In this document: in pieces, positions 41,467-51,773 of the stretch
Numbering within the stretch: position 1 is the first letter of the stretch
Layout of the letters: every line of letters starts with the position of its first letter
Assembly: GCA_038501785.1 (NCBI GenBank)
Contig: JBAMJR010000039.1
Span: forward strand, 7,847,001 to 7,911,000
Direction: 5' to 3'
Length of the DNA: 64,000 bases
DNA from: Myoxocephalus aenaeus
Lineage: Eukaryota; Chordata; Actinopteri; Perciformes; Cottidae
Notes under the pieces: model-generated
Told to the model about the DNA's origin: nothing
The model's input: only the letters and a program-made list of their open reading frames with translations
Database searches by the model: none
Translations under genes and position numbers: made by a program

Positions 41467-44453
41467 CCTTGTATATAAAAGGTAAATAATGTATATTGCA
41501 TATTATATCATAAGTTAAAAGTACAGTGACAGTTCTGGAGGGATGGACAATGTAACTGGACTACCTGACAGTATGATAATCTGATGCATAATGCCTTTTG
41601 AAGGGTTTGTGGTGCGCTCGTCAAATTCTGTTGTCAGATGTTCCTTTTATTTTGTCCACCTTCAGTGTTATTGTTCCTGTGTGCACATGCATGAGGGTGT
41701 GAACGCAACCATGCACGTATTTATCTAATGTCAGCTAATCATTATTGATCCTCATCAGTTGGCCTCTTGTGGCTGTCAGCATGTTTCTTCATGTCAGTGA
41801 ATAAAAGCACATTAGGTTTGTTTAATGACGCCAGTTGCCATGGAAACAGCCGCTTTACAGTGACGGAGGAGAGAAAAAGGGAGTGGCTGAAGAGCTCGGT
41901 GAGGGGGGGACAGAGGTTTACTGTGTGTGTAGGTCAGGTACTCTGCAAAATGTATGTAAAATGCTAAATTTTTATCAAAATGGTTTATGTGCACATGAAG
42001 TCTATAATTGAGTCTGTAACTCATCAACTGAACAACAATATGCTTTTTTACACGGGGCTATAAAGAGGCTAAATTGATCAGAAACACGCCAATGGGTGTG
42101 AACCAATCACCAGTGTGCATCGTATGTGTAGCAGAAGCCCAATGTATAATGCATGAGTTTTATTCCTTTGGCAAGAGAAGCAAGTGTTTTGATATAGTCA
42201 AATTTAACAGCCTGGTTTCCAGCCTGATGTAGCTGTAAGCTGTGTAATGCTGTATTTATTGTCTAAAGACAGTTACTCGGTAGACTGCATCTAATTTGAA
42301 GGTGTAATTATACACGATAGTTAAGGAAAACAGCTCAAAGCGCAAAAACCTCTAAAGGCCATGAAATGTGTTTGTGGGGGCGGGGGGGAATATAATTATG
42401 TTCGTTTTGTTAAATGATTGCACACTGTATAGCTCCATCTCTTCTTTGGCATGATCATTGGATTAATCACCCATCTGCACAGCAACAATTGCATTGTTTG
42501 TAATCATTAATAACTGAGATTGAATTTTTATGGGCAGTCTGAGTTCCTCTCGGCTGCTTTCAGTATTTTGGAATTTTATACTTTTTGATTGCAGTTCAAC
42601 AGACCTCTGAGTTTCACTGACTCATATTCTCATTGCAATGTACTCGTCAGCCTCTGAAAGCCAAAGGCTCTCTCTCTCTCTCATGCTCCTCTGCTCCCTG
42701 CCAGCGATACCGCTTCTGGCTCACCGGACCACAGTATATGCCGTCTTACTGCTCCGACACCTCAAAACCTCTGCTTTACCGACACAACCACCGGCTCTTG
42801 CACAATAGATTAGCATGCAACATGACAACTGCTCTGCATGCACCAAATCATACAACCCATCTCCTGCCATCACTGTTGGCTCCACTCATCGCCACGCCCG
42901 TCTGGATGCCACGTGCAGATATACTCTGCCTGACAGAGCTCAAGTGTTTCTCGGCTGACAGCTGTGTGGGGACACGGTTGACCTCACGTTGCCAGATCAG
43001 TGGAATTATTACATTTCCACTTTCAAAGTCGTTAACCTACACACAGTCGGTGTCATTACTTCTGACCCCTGTTGGATAAGGTCACTGATTTATGGAATGC
43101 TTTGTGAAGTAATTTCAGCCTCTCTTCCTCTTTGCTCCCATGAAGAGTTAAAATCTATTACTTAAAAAGGGCAAACGGTTAAAATAGGCAAATTAAAGAG
43201 GGAAGGAAAGTATTTTCCTCCCTCTTTAACTCATTATCATGCTTCTATTTGGACTCTGTCTCCCTCCATGTTTTTCTTTCTCTTGGCATTGCCTCTGGCA
43301 CCAGATGCAGCCCAGTTAACTGGCCCACAGCCCAACTGCAGCATGCCAGGGACCCAGCTGAGGCTTCTGATGCTACAGATATGGAAAGTGTTGCGCCGCA
43401 TACCCATGAGTGCTGGGAATTTTTCATGCTTCGTAAGCACGGGACTTATTTTGGATACCGCGTGTATGGTGGAGTCACTGAGCAGCAGCTTCCTTATAGG
43501 CACTGCACAGCCAGACGAGCTTACTCGCATACAGTCCGTGGTCCCAGTTGGCAGGTGGTGCTGAGGCTGTAACCGTGGCAACTCCTCTCTCCCATAACAC
43601 TTTAGCGAGGCTTTAACAAGCCATCCATCCTGCCGCCTTCGTGGATCTGCAGGACTCGACTTTCCCCACGCCAGCGACTCGTTGCTCTCTCTGATCGTAA
43701 TCATTGTAATCGGGTTGAAGTATCATTATCAGAATTATCGGTATTATCATCACCGATTGACTATTTCAATAAATAGCCTTGCTCAAAGGTGATTTCAACA
43801 GATTTATTCTTTTGGGCTAATATATTTACTTCAAATCTACACAAAAGGCCTACAAGTTCAGCAAAGTGTGAGAGGTGTCACAGGACCTGGAGCTTATATT
43901 AAATGAATCAGTCCTGTTCAATGCAGTCACAATTCACCTAATTAATTGTATTAATTGCTCAATTTTATGTCACTATCATATTTAAGTAAGTGATATAATG
44001 GCGCTAATGTTTTATTTGTACTTTTTCATGAATGACCTGATGTTATTATCCTTGACATTTCCATGAATACAAATAACTGTGGTTTATGGATGCTCAGTGT
44101 ATCATTAGTTTGAAACTGGAATAGCACTATTGGGAATTATTTGGGTTAATTGAGTTTGTCAACATGACGAAGTTCTGTGGATTTTTACTGCAGACATTTT
44201 TGTCTGAGCTGTTTTGATTTTCACTCATCCAGCAGCATCACTGTCAGAAAGATTAAGACAGAATAACGATGAAAACTTGAAGGACACACAAAGGAATGCT
44301 TTTGCTTGAAGACGGGAAAAGAAAAGAAAAGAAAAGCAGGCAGAAAAACACAGAGAGAGAGAGAGAGAGAGAGAGAACGAACTGAGTGCTCACCTGGAAC
44401 ATGACCCTGTATTGTTCCTCAGGCTTTTGAACCACGCACATGTTGCACCCCAT
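31009..44453 (-). CDS. pdzd4: PDZ domain-containing protein 4 (LNX5-type)
   Basis: Minus-strand exons in transcript order: 44453-44394, 36145-35835, 35681-35594, 35505-35407, 35319-35257, 34868-34767, 33006-31009. The total is 2721 bp, or 906 aa; human PDZD4 is 769 aa, and the extra length is mostly in the last exon. Exon 1 encodes 20 residues beginning MGCNMCVV, as in mammals; an in-frame ATG five codons upstream (44468) was not chosen for that reason. The single PDZ domain lies at about residues 140-225 (carboxylate-binding loop KLGLTV, then EDLGIYVGEV and DRILQINGVDI). The single 2-kb last exon carries the conserved NSQELDSGVGRTDESTR block, a coiled-coil-like EEELRHLEFKCRNILRAQ segment, a basic KxRPVRDRLLKARA region and the C-terminus LLSVTTV, itself a class I PDZ ligand. 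Related to PDZRN3/4 but without a RING. Family role: intracellular scaffold, mainly neural; biochemical function poorly known. Confidence 0.95.
33428..33441 (+). promoter_or_regulatory. CTCF-like motif in a pdzd4 intron
   Basis: CCACTAGATGGAGC matches 13 of 14 positions of the CTCF core as I remember it. It lies in the pdzd4 intron next to the last exon. It is a motif match only and could belong to a repeat. Confidence 0.25.
34097..34122. repeat. (GT)n microsatellite
   Basis: 13 GT units in the pdzd4 intron between the last two exons. Confidence 0.9.
36587..36981. mobile_element. hAT-like MITE (CAGTGGTGGAA ends)
   Basis: Begins CAGTGGTGGAA and ends TTCCACCACTG, perfect 11-bp inverted termini. 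The flanking octamers AAGGAATG (36579-36586) and CAGGAAGG (36982-36989) agree at 6 of 8 positions, consistent with an old hAT duplication. The ends match a very common fish MITE with the internal motif TTTACTCCACT. The centre carries a separate inverted repeat (36723-36865). 395 bp, no transposase. Confidence 0.8.
37744..37780. repeat. Perfect hairpin, 16-bp arms, 5-nt loop
   Basis: ACTGTATGCTAGAAGT (37744-37759) is exactly complementary to ACTTCTAGCATACAGT (37765-37780). The stem does not extend further. It lies in pdzd4 intron 1. Confidence 0.9.
38140..38445. repeat. Common percomorph interspersed repeat
   Basis: Contains CCACTTTGGTCCAGAG, GATTGCCGTGACATTTGGTA, GAGGATGAATCCTAATGACT and CTCCTGACTTTTCCTCT in an order I recognise from a repeat found throughout percomorph introns. 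The limits are approximate. It supports the taxonomic placement. Confidence 0.65.
39002..39042. repeat. (CTC)n trinucleotide repeat
   Basis: About 13 CTC units in pdzd4 intron 1. It has no coding context. Confidence 0.95.
40115..40153. repeat. (CA)n microsatellite
   Basis: About 19 CA units in pdzd4 intron 1. Confidence 0.95.
41077..41149. repeat. (AC)n microsatellite
   Basis: About 36 AC units, preceded by a short AT run, in pdzd4 intron 1. Confidence 0.97.
41416..41475. repeat. 60-bp perfect palindrome with an (AT)n core
   Basis: TATACAAGGGGCA (41416-41428) and TGCCCCTTGTATA (41463-41475) are exact complements around a pure AT run, so the whole 60 bp is self-complementary. It can extrude as a cruciform. 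Its origin could be AT-repeat foldback or a tiny foldback element. Confidence 0.9.
44345..44374. repeat. (GA)n microsatellite beside pdzd4 exon 1
   Basis: A GA run starting about 20 bp inside intron 1 from the exon 1 donor. On the coding strand it is a CT-rich tract. Confidence 0.85.
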
Positions 44454-47400
44454 AGTGACTTTTGACACGGCGCTGGACTGTGCAGGTTCAAAATTGCCCC
44501 ACTTGACCAGTTCTCACACCAGGACTTTCTCTATCAAGGTCTTTGTCTGTGGCAGTGGAAGAGCCCCACCCTCAGTCGCAGGCTTGTGGTATCATGCACT
44601 CCTCCTCCTCCTCAGAGTAACACACAACACATCCCCGCCGGGGACAGATTCACAGTTTGTTTGGCTGTGTTCTCCTCTTCTCGTTAAAAATTCAAGCGTT
44701 ATAATCCAAAGTACGTTCAAAGGTGGAGACTGTTTCAGACCTGCACGACCACGTGTTTGTATCTGTCTCCATCGCAGGCGAGATGTTCCTTGTTTCAGTA
44801 CATGTGCTTGTTGTAGATCATCCAGTTATCTTGGATCTGGAGAAAGGATGTTTGTAAGAGTCCTGCTAGTTTTGTGCTTATGTAGATTAGGCAGTTGTTG
44901 TCAAATCAATGCTGATCCAGTGACTTGTCAAAAGTGATCATAAGGTATACTTGCTGGACCGTGCCTGGTCTGTTCTTTAGTGTTGAAAACTGCAGTGTAG
45001 AGCAGTTTTTTTCCAGCAGAACTCCAGCTGAACTTCCTCACGCTGTTCCTGAGTTTTTTCACTCGCAGCACTAGACAACCAAACAGCATCACTTTCAGCA
45101 ATGCTCTTTGAACAACGTAGATACAAACAATACCGCTATCAAAGAACTCCCCTCAGTCCTGTTTTTCTCCTACCTCCCACAATGAGCACGTCCCTTGCTA
45201 AACCCTCTGCGTTCCAGGATTGCTGCTAACATAACTTCTGCACCTGAAAACCCTATCAGGACAGCCCTGCTCTCATCCACCACTTCAGGATCAAAGTATT
45301 GTTCAAGGTATTTGCTAATTTAACTTTTAAGTGGGGCAGGTTCAGTGGTTTAAGCCCTTGCTTTGCAGCAGAGATAACTATGCCATGCACACCTGCACAC
45401 ACATCAAGACAGGCAATGACATGCGGTTCTCTCAACTACAAGCACACAAGCTGACAAATTTCCTGTAACTGTCAGCAGAACTGCCATCAACGGAAAAGTA
45501 ATTTTCATACTGCCTCTCCGAATAATACAAGACATGCATGGAACTGCAAGAGCGTTATAGTAGATTGCAGCAGAAACACATGGCGGTTATCTGATCTGTT
45601 GTCAGATATCATGACAAGTATTGGACCATTGATTCTCTACACTACAGCACGCTCAGCACCCTGGCAGACTGCTCTAGGGTGAGATCTGAATGATGGATTA
45701 TAATTAAATTAGTGACCTCTTAAGCAGAGATGAGACTCGATCTCTGTCCTGACTGTGCAGAGAAATCAATATCAAACTCGTGGATTAATTGGATTGTGTG
45801 CTTGCAAGGTGATAAAGATTGTTTAACACAAGTGCCATCAATGTTTAACATATCCAATGATTTCATTTATTTAGGCAGGTCATTTTTATCAGCCTGTGGA
45901 TATACAAACGCATTATCTCATGCTACAATATTTAAATTGCACTTGACCAGCTCCTACAATTAGATTAGCCTCAGTCAGGGATAACCTGAATTAGAAGGGT
46001 AACAGAATCTCAATATAACTTTCTCAATTGTCTTCCTGTCCCCTTTCTTGCCCTCCGGGTCCCATCATGTTGGATAAACCTTTATCTTTAATCCTCCAGT
46101 GGGACTTAAGTCTTGTTTCAAAGGTCCATTGCCGGCGTGCTGCCGGCGACAAGGTGTGAGAGCTGCTAATCCTCATTCAAAGCTCCACTACACCTGTATC
46201 CTTTCTAGAAGCAGTGTAATCCCAAAGTCTGCCCCTCATTTAAACCAACCAATTCACACTCCCTCACACGTACATACTGGTATACACACCAGCACACAGG
46301 GAAGCACAGTCACTTGGGGAAGCGACAGCCTGATAGCCAGGAGAGCAGATGCTAATCAAGCTACAGCGAGGTGTCAGACGTGCTCAGCAGGCAGGTGTGC
46401 TCCAACTGCCACCCCCTCTCTCCGTCTCCATCACCATATACCTCTATCTGCAGTGTATCAATCCGACATGATTATTGTAGTGGAGTGCCGACAATCACCC
46501 TCTGCTTGCCATGCTTTCAGAATAAAATATTATATAAATATGACAGATAAATTAGAAAAATGCCTATATTCTTCTAACAAAACATTCAGTATGAAATTAT
46601 GTCCTCATGTGGCACAAATGCACCCATAAAAGTTATCTTCAGTCCGCAGCAGGAAAAGAACGTCAGTCATAAGTCCATGTTAATCCTCCCTTTGTCCTCT
46701 GGTCACTCTATTTGAAATATCCACCGGAGGGTATTTGTGTTTCAGAAAAGAAATAGAAACCATGGTGGAGTATTCCAGGTGGTTAGGGTGTTGAGCAGAG
46801 TACAGCGCTTGTCTCAGGTCAGTGATAAATCACCACCAGCAGCCCCACAAGATGAGAGAAATCACTAACGGCTGATTGGAGGATACTTCTTGGCTTCTCC
46901 CCCTGGGTGCGACGGTAAGTGCACTCCCCCAATGCAGCGCTGGGAGGGGGGGGGACACAAAAGGCGGTTGTTCCCCAGCGGTGAAGGCGCCTGCTGATCT
47001 GGACACTGCACTAAAGCTGAATTCGCATGGAATTTACACTGTATAATTTCTCACTCTCTTCCCGTCTCTCTCTCTCTCTCACCGCCTTTCTCTCCATTTC
47101 CAGGGCTGGGCTACTGCTCTCTTTTCAAGTCCCCCATAATTCTTACCCACACCTCATTTGCTACCCTCTCCCTCCTCCTTATACTCTCCCTTCTCCCCTG
47201 CCTCTCTCTCTCTCTCTCTGCTTGTCTGCAGGCAAGAGAGCGAGCACTGGAAAGCATACTGTTTGAGCAGGACAGGACAAGATAACCAAAGCCACTGTAA
47301 AGTGAATGAAATATCAAGGTTTGCATGTACTGCACTATCAAGATATGCAGACAAACAGGAAATGGGTTAATCCATCCCAGGCATGTAAGCAATTCTATGT

Positions 47401-49250
47401 CACCTATGAGAGAGCATTAGAAAGAAAAGGATGATTGCACCTATTCATACCAGTGAAAATGCCCAAAGCAGGTAGGGAGCTTGTGACTGGCTGTGCATTT
47501 AGATGAGGTTCGGCGCTTGCACAAAGAAGGAGGGTAGAGAAATACTGGGGAAAGAGGGAAAACAAGCGAATAACAGGTGTGACAAGGTACATTGAAAGAT
47601 ATGGACGAGAGCCAAGAGAGAAAATGTAAATGACTGTGTGGGAGAGCGACGAAGGAGCTGGGATGGGGTGGAACAACGTTTTTCTGCAGTAATCACAATG
47701 ACCTTCTGAGGATTAGGTGGGGGATTGTGATATTTGTAAGTAAAAATCCTCTCCTGTTCTCCCAGTGAAACTACACACAATCTGCGCACCACTCTTTGCT
47801 AATTTTCAATTTAAAAAAGGCTTTACCGGCACATTTACTGCAGTGCCACCACCAAAGACCTCTGGGCTGCAGGAGATGTAGTCCACAGGACAGAAAGGAT
47901 TGGAGTCATTGATACCAACATGCTGAACAAATTTTATCCACAGTAAGCAACCACACTCAGGGTTGACCTTTCTAGGGGATACGGTTATTTTCTACCTGTC
48001 AGTTTGCTTTTATTCCATCTTCGTGTGTTTGAACTATATACATCAGAGAGTAATTTATCAGCTGCCAAGAAATGAAGAAAACTTCTGCAAGCATGGAGTG
48101 CCGTAGCACTTATTATGCCGCTCTCTCGCTCTCTTATGCACACATTTTTAACCTCCTGTGTTGTGATAGTGGACGTTTGAAATTCATGTTGGCTGTTAGT
48201 TCAACAGGCTTACGCATATGATTTAGCTCTCTGAATGTCGCAAAGCCACTAATACTGAATGCACACCACAAACTGTTTACACCTACTCACACAAACACAC
48301 CGAGGACGACATCGCTCTTGTCTTGTTATCTGTTGCACTCGTGCATCACTCGGCCCCAATCTGTCCGCTTTAGATCTTCATCCCCAACACAAAAGGTCAG
48401 TGTGTTATGTGGAAATACTTTAAAATATCAACTGCCCGCTCCGCAACACAGAAAAGTAGAGGGCATCCCATTTAAACGGACAGGTCCGCCTTGTACAGCT
48501 CATGTCATGATCTGTTCCCAGTTTAAATACCAGCACTTGTCATCTCACATTATCTACTACTGATTCTTGCACTTCCTTCTTAACCTAACCTTACTAACCT
48601 GGCCAAAGAGCCAGTAGCCTGAATATGCTGCCCTTCTATTTCTCCACTGAACTCTACCTTTGGTCTGACATTAGCATACCTCCCTACATGAGTCATGAAC
48701 ACAAATGCAGAGCAAAAGCTGAAAGACATTCTTTCGTCCTGTAATATTCCACGAGACAATGTGTCATGTCCTGTCAGTTGTGCACCACCAAAATGCACAA
48801 GAGGGGAAGCTTCTGTCTCGTAAAAATGTTAATTGGAATTATTATGTATTCATGAGTAAAAGAAAAAGAGAAATAGTAAGACCTAAATTTATAAAGGGGA
48901 ATTAAAAAGCGGAAAGAGGGGGAAAGGAGCTGGCAAGAGGGTTGAACAGTAGGGAGATTAAAGCAAAAGGAATGAAAATACGTTAAAAAAAAAGAAGAAA
49001 GAACAGCATCTGTCTTTCAAACGAGACCTTCCTTTTCTTTGGAGAGAGGCAGAGCAGGGAGGCACAGGGCTGATATCAGCAGAGCCATTTTAACAGTGTT
49101 CTCATTATTTATTTACTGCTCTGTGGAAAAGACTGCCAGTACATAATACACTGCTGCAAGAACCATATTTGGGGTTTCTTTGCATATATGTATACGTGCA
49201 TGCTTACGTCTGTGTGCATGGGACGTGACTGCCATATCATAGCAAGGGTT

Positions 49251-49283
<33 letters not shown>
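49251..49283. repeat. (AGC)11 trinucleotide repeat
   Basis: Eleven perfect AGC/CAG units in non-coding sequence upstream of pdzd4. Confidence 0.97.
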
Positions 49284-49609
49284 TCCATTCACATTCTGGA
49301 GAAGTCTCTGTGTGTGAAAGCTATTTCATAGAGGAAAACAATGAGGGCCAGCCACGTCTAAGCTGCACTGAGACGGCATGAGATGGGGACTTAAACTGTG
49401 GAGAGACGGATAGATGAAGGAAAGGAAGCCAGTTTGTGGACTGAGAGGAGTCTCTACGATCGGTAACTGTGTCTAAGTGTAGTGGAGAATACTTTGGTCA
49501 GCCGAAAGATGGACTTGCTAAGAGGAAATAGACTCAAGACAGGAGTCAACGCTGATGTACATTAAGTGGATGGTCAATTAAGAGTAAAGTAAAATTGGTT
49601 TCTTTCAAA

Positions 49610-50345
49610 CTGCTGTTGCTGTTGGTTTCAAATCAAGTTACAACATGGTTGATAAAGGTGTCCCACAAGGATTAATAGTAGCTCCCCTGCTATTCATTAT
49701 ATACATAAATAATACAAATGTTCCAACTGTGCATGGCAATGTACTGAACTTCAAACCAAGCCTTCTCTCTATATGTCACTGTGTTTGTCCGATAGTCAAT
49801 TAATTTGAATCTAATCTAGCATTATAAGTAGTTAAGAATTTGGTTAGATTGTATATTTTCCTGCAAAACTCACGTTAAACATTTACTCACTCAAAAACGA
49901 AAACATTCAATTGGATTCTTACAAACAGGTTACTCCCTTCATAACAGACAAAACATTAAACAGCAAACCATTTACCACAGTCTCACTTGTTTCATTACTC
50001 AAGATAGCTATTGCACAAGAGAGGCCTATATTTGAGCTATATTGAGAACTATAATATTATCCTATATAAGTTGCAGAGATTTAAAGTAAACAACCACGAC
50101 TTCAGATCACAGAATAGGTGAAAGGTTTCTCGTACAAACTTTGAACTTGTTCCCGGCACTACAGTATCAAACAGGAATGAACTACAAAACAAATGGAAGA
50201 TATAGAGATCATGTTCTGATTATTTTAATAATATCTGTTATTGTATTCATCGGTGTGTGTGTGTGATGATTGTGTTTGTGTGACTGAGTCATCTTGCTGT
50301 GATATTTTGTTCTCCGGGCCCTTTAAAAAAAAAAAAAAAAAAAGA
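49610..50345 (+). pseudogene. Decayed LINE reverse-transcriptase fragment with poly(A) tail
   Basis: At 49657 the + strand encodes GVPQG followed by PLLFIIYINN, the reverse-transcriptase signature of fish non-LTR retrotransposons. The frame soon meets stops and frameshifts. Further degenerate coding sequence runs to about 50190, then an AT-rich 3' end and 19 adenines at 50325-50343. The 5' part of the element is missing, typical of truncated LINE insertion. It is not functional. Confidence 0.7.
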
Positions 50346-51713
50346 TCTGGATCTCAAGAACACTTCCTGAATACATTAAGCTTCGATAATAATGTAAGAA
50401 AGTAGAAATCATGCTGTGAAGATTTTGTGTTTTTATGTTTTAAAGAGAGCTCTAGCAAAAAAAGAAAAGAAAAGGGAGATGTTGTAACACCATGTAAATA
50501 GCACGGATTATTTTTTATGAAAGGGGAGCAAAGAGACACAGAAACCAGCCGACACACTTGAGAGTTGTTGAGCAGTATAAAGAATTAAATTATCTGTCTT
50601 TCATAAGAGGCTGACTGGCATGTGGGACATGTAAGTCCTCTTACACAAATTAATGGCTTTTCATGACAGACGGGGAGATGAGGCAGGGAAGGGGAAGGGC
50701 TTTATTCCCAAATGTCAACCCATCACTGTTCTTCAATCGGCACTCATCGCAGCTATATACCCTCTATTCCCAGTTCTCATCCCGCTCTGCTCCTGTGTCA
50801 CAACAGACTAAACACGGAGCAGGGATGAGCAGGGATGAGCCGGGAAGAGGAGCAGAGGGCGATAAAGGGATGAAAGGGGTAAAGGAGGGAGGGAGGTGAG
50901 GGATTGGCTTTGACCAACACCATCTCACCTGTAAAGAAAGAATAAATGCGAGGCTGAGACCAAAGGGATTTCCAAGCATATAATTGGCTACTGGACTACC
51001 TTTTAATTGGGAAGCCTGCTGAGAGCTGCTTGAGGCATTTCTGCAATAAAAGAGAAAGAGGTGAGCAAAGAAAAGAAAATGAGAGATACCTGCAGTTTGG
51101 AAACAGTTTGGAAACAGAAGAGGGAGTGAAGTGAGGTTGAAGAGAGCATGAGAAGAAGCTGGGTGGAGGAGAAGAGGTAAAGGTTAAGAAACAAAGGAAA
51201 TCGCAAAACAAGTGCAGTGGGCGGCAACACATTTAAGGAGAAAGGTGATTACCATGGTACCAGGAGGAGGAAGGCTTAGTGAGAGTGGCCTAATTAATTT
51301 GAGTGCTAATGTAGAGAGCACAAGTCTCCATCTCCTACACCTCGCTTCAGCCTGCACAATACACACCAATTCACATTTAACAGCATGGATAGAAACCCAG
51401 CATCGCATGGACACAACAGGAAGGCGGATGGCACACTCACATCAGCCAGGGAGAATATTAGATTCATAAAAGCTCAGTGAGAATTAAATTAATTGATCAA
51501 ATGAATACACCAGGGTTTAAATCTGCAATCCTGCCGGGTGGGTGGAAACTCCAGCTGTGAGATTCCAGGTTGTTGCCAGGCCATTTTCCTACCATGATGC
51601 TTGAACATGAATCTCACTGACTCTTCGGATCAATAACGACTATATCATTCTACCAGCAATGTATTTAATGATCAATATCTTTCACCTTTTTGCCCACAAG
51701 GACACTTGTGCAT

Positions 51714-51715
<2 letters not shown>

Positions 51716-51771
<56 letters not shown>
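51716..51771. repeat. (CA)n microsatellite
   Basis: About 28 CA units in the gene-free region upstream of pdzd4. Confidence 0.97.

Positions 51772-51773
<2 letters not shown>

Larger units (their letters stand above)
36146..44393 (-). other. pdzd4: pdzd4 intron 1 (8.2 kb)
   Basis: Separates the 20-codon first exon from the rest. It contains a hAT-like MITE (36587-36981), a perfect hairpin (37744-37780), a teleost repeat (38140-38445), TCC and CA microsatellites, and an AT-cored palindrome (41416-41475). AT-rich segments with TAAT-type homeodomain/POU motifs occur, for example ATGCATAATTAG near 40188 and the stretch 42400-42600. No coding exon was recognised inside. Confidence 0.8.

Noticed and set aside
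43192..43230. Imperfect inverted repeat around CCTCCCTCTTTAA
   Set aside because: The arms contain a one-base bulge in purine/pyrimidine-rich DNA, easily explained by chance.
44394..44468. Upstream ATG at 44468 as the pdzd4 start
   Set aside because: The conserved mammalian N-terminus begins at the MGCNMC methionine (44453); the five extra residues lack support.
45335..45420. tRNA-like wording (GGTTCAGTGGTTTAAGC)
   Set aside because: An A-box-like match only; I see no B box or cloverleaf, so no tRNA or SINE is claimed.
46099..46629. 176-codon open frame in the desert
   Set aside because: No domain, no convincing splice sites, composition of non-coding DNA.
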